DNA from: Anaerolineaceae bacterium UBA6133
GTDB lineage: Bacteria; Chloroflexota; Anaerolineae; Anaerolineales; Anaerolineaceae
Direction: 5' to 3'
Length of the DNA stretch: 9,903 bases
Assembly: GCA_002435825.1 (NCBI GenBank)
Contig: DIVL01000046.1
Span: forward strand, 1-9,903
The position numbers and the translations under genes are program-made. Shown here piece after piece: positions 8,902 through 9,903 of this stretch. The first letter of the stretch is position 1; every line of letters starts with the position of its first letter. Below the pieces are notes generated by a model. It was not told the origin of the DNA and made no database searches. It saw nothing but the letters and a program-made list of their open reading frames with translations.

Positions 8902-9442
8902 TCTTGCTCCATCTGGGCTTGAAGGCGCTCCAGCAGCCGGTAATAACGTTTTTTATGCGTGTTTCGGGTTCCCGCAAGACCAAAGCGATCTGTTTAAAGG
9001 GCAGTTCACTCACAAGGCGCAGGCGGATTAATTCTTGTTCCATCTCCGAAAGCTGGTCAAGGAGTCCGCGCAGATCCAGCAAACGCTCCTGGGTGTCCGG
9101 TGTGACATGAGAAAACCCTGGGCTCAGAGTGGGGGACATCTCATCGTTCAATGTTTCGTGCTGAATAGTCCGACGGTTGCGGAAGTGATCAAAAGCCTTA
9201 TTTCGTGCGATAGTGAAGAGCCAACTTACTGCTTTAGTGGGGTCCCGAAGAGTATGCCATTTCTCCCAGGCTGACATGAAAGTGAGCGAGGTCAGGTCTT
9301 CAGCTTCGTGCAGGTTTTGCACGCGGGAATAGTGATAATGGAAGACCTTCCTGGCATAAGCCTGGTAAAGGGCAGGCAGGTCAGTAAAGGTCTGGATCTC
9401 TACATCTTCAGAGTTTGATTGAGTTTCTTGATTCTTGGTCAA
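8898..9442 (-). CDS. ECF-type RNA polymerase sigma factor, frame-broken near the 3' end
   Basis: Extracytoplasmic-function sigma factor that directs RNA polymerase to stress or surface-signal promoters. Region 2 is clear (ALYQAYARKVFHYHY, then AEDLTSLTFMSAWEKW, then AVSWLFTIARNKAFDHFRNR). Region 4 starts LLDQLSEMEQELIRLR with the helix-turn-helix LPFKQIALVLREPETR. In the zero frame the sequence after ETRIK turns into an unlikely tail ending at 8801, deep in the next gene. A -1 shift at A AAA AAC (8954-8948) gives instead RYYRLLERLQAQMEQE and a TGA at 8900-8898, the expected end of region 4, with an ATGA overlap to the sensor gene. That form has 181 aa from the TTG at 9442, chosen because GGAAGG (9453-9448) sits 5 nt before it. 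A TTG at 9463 and a GTG at 9448 are alternatives with poorer ribosome sites. Regulation is probably by the adjacent membrane protein. Whether a full protein is made depends on the cause of the break. Confidence 0.85.
8948..8954 (-). other. A AAA AAC slippery heptamer / frame break in the sigma gene
   Basis: On the minus strand the zero-frame codons read CGC ATA AAA AAC GTT. The heptamer A AAA AAC fits the X XXY YYZ rule for -1 ribosomal slippage in exactly the right phase. After slipping, translation continues CGT TAT TAC CGG CTG, which is conserved sigma region 4. One extra A (A7 instead of A6) would have the same effect, so an indel is the simplest competing explanation. No strong stimulatory pseudoknot was recognised just downstream. 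Confidence 0.6.
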
Positions 9443-9499
9443 AGCCACCTTCCTCGTGTTCAATTGTAGCTACATATATGAAGTCGTGTAATCGGGTCG

Positions 9500-9512
9500 G
9501 ATTGTGACAATC
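9500..9512. promoter_or_regulatory. 13-bp perfect palindrome, possible operator
   Basis: GATTGT-G-ACAATC, perfect around a central base, lies 37 bp beyond the farthest candidate start of the sigma gene, between it and the divergent plus-strand promoters. It could bind a dimeric repressor. No clear promoter for the sigma gene itself was recognised in 9464-9580. Confidence 0.3.
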
Positions 9513-9588
9513 TGATCGGCAAATAAACCAGGTAAAACTAAGTTACAAAATTGTTCAAACGAGTTTTGGATATTGGTCCCTAAAACCC

Positions 9589-9616
9589 TTGACTTAATCT
9601 TTGGTTTGCCTATAAT
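9589..9616 (+). promoter_or_regulatory. Promoter P1, sigma-A type, reading rightwards
   Basis: TTGACT (9589-9594), 16-bp spacer, perfect TATAAT (9611-9616). The predicted start is near 9623, directly before a stable hairpin. It points away from the sigma gene and towards the right edge. Confidence 0.8.
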
Positions 9617-9624
9617 TGGCTTTT

Positions 9625-9644
9625 GTGCGTCCGAACGGGCGCAC
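9625..9644 (+). other. Hairpin at the 5' end of the P1 transcript
   Basis: GTGCGTCC (9625-9632) pairs with GGGCGCAC (9637-9644), 8 bp including one G-U, around the loop GAAC. It lies within a few bases of the predicted P1 start, so it may shield the 5' end of the RNA or act in processing. Confidence 0.5.
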
Positions 9645-9713
9645 GAACTTTGAAAAAATAAGCTTTCTGAACTCCAGCAAGAAGAGCAAAGCTCAAGAGG
9701 TTGGAATTCGCCC

Positions 9714-9742
9714 TTGACAAAACAATTTTGATCGTCTATACT
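9714..9742 (+). promoter_or_regulatory. Promoter P2, near-consensus sigma-A type
   Basis: Perfect TTGACA (9714-9719), 17-bp spacer, TATACT (9737-9742, one mismatch). It lies 126 bp downstream of P1 on the same strand. This is one of the strongest promoter-like sequences in the window. Confidence 0.85.
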
Positions 9743-9769
9743 AATTATTCCAAGGTGCTACATTAGGAT

Positions 9770-9788
9770 ATCGCGCCTGAGGCGTGAT
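9770..9788 (+). other. Hairpin in the P2 leader
   Basis: ATCGCGCC (9770-9777) pairs with GGCGTGAT (9781-9788), 8 bp with one G-U, around TGA. It lies about 20 nt after the predicted P2 start and has no T-tract. Confidence 0.45.
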
Positions 9789-9837
9789 GCTTGAAAACAG
9801 AATAGCTTGGGTCTAGATAGGATCGGGTTAGCCAGTT

Positions 9838-9875
9838 GCCGGCAGAGGTTTAGGGCCGGCGCTTTCGTCTGAAAG
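9838..9875 (+). other. Paired hairpins before the third -35 hexamer
   Basis: GCCGGC (9838-9843) can pair with GCCGGC (9855-9860) across an 11-nt loop; CTTTC (9862-9866) with GAAAG (9871-9875) forms a second small hairpin. They lie just before TTGACA at 9882. No coding region was recognised in 9464-9903. Confidence 0.35.
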
Positions 9876-9881
9876 AAGGGC

Positions 9882-9887
9882 TTGACA
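9882..9887 (+). promoter_or_regulatory. -35 hexamer of a possible third promoter (cut by the window edge)
   Basis: TTGACA in the context GGGCTTGACAG, much like P1 and P2 (CCCTTGAC). With a 17-bp spacer its -10 box would start at 9905, just outside the window, so it cannot be confirmed here. Confidence 0.4.
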
Positions 9888-9903
9888 GCGGAGAATGAAT
9901 CCG

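Noticed and set aside
9560..9903. rRNA or tRNA gene inside the window's right end
   Set aside because: No 16S 5' end, tRNA T-arm motif or cloverleaf was recognised; only promoter and hairpin signals are present.

Overview
The window looks like a chromosomal segment of an uncultured Chloroflexota bacterium, most likely Anaerolineae. The clues are an ECF sigma factor paired with a single-pass anti-sigma-like protein whose post-membrane motif (SWLGLLPGVGLIE) is typical of that group, a Thr/Pro-rich linker, and small DUF2177/DUF1295 membrane proteins. This is an inference from protein style; no marker gene in the window settles it.

Left part (1-2731): a complete minus-strand clpB disaggregase gene, with a short hairpin-rich stretch beyond its stop codon. 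Positions 2732-4197 (about 1.45 kb) hold no credible gene. This stretch is a repeat island: a tandem array with an exact 407-bp period (two full copies and a third cut short), a 187-nt segment in each full copy that can fold into a perfect four-way junction, a 17-bp inverted-repeat element with a related end sequence, and a further imperfect palindrome.

Middle part (4198-6545, plus strand): a CaCA-family cation exchanger with its own promoter elements and a textbook intrinsic terminator, followed by a translationally coupled pair, DUF2177 and DUF1295. The DUF1295 gene is interrupted by one in-frame TAA; the conserved C-terminal 62 codons continue in the same frame after it.

Right part (6652-9463, minus strand): an ECF sigma factor and its probable regulator, a 749-aa membrane protein with an extracytoplasmic TolB-like propeller. 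The sigma gene has a frame break at an A6 run that forms the heptamer A AAA AAC. A -1 shift there restores the conserved region 4 and makes the stop codon overlap the regulator's start as ATGA. The break could be programmed, a mutation or a sequencing error.

The last 440 bases (9464-9903) have no gene. They carry a 13-bp palindrome and at least two strong sigma-A-type promoters pointing out of the right edge, with a third -35 hexamer at the edge, interleaved with stable hairpins. This looks like the leader of a highly expressed transcript, possibly an rRNA operon, that starts beyond the window.

All alignments and counts here were made by eye; no search was run.
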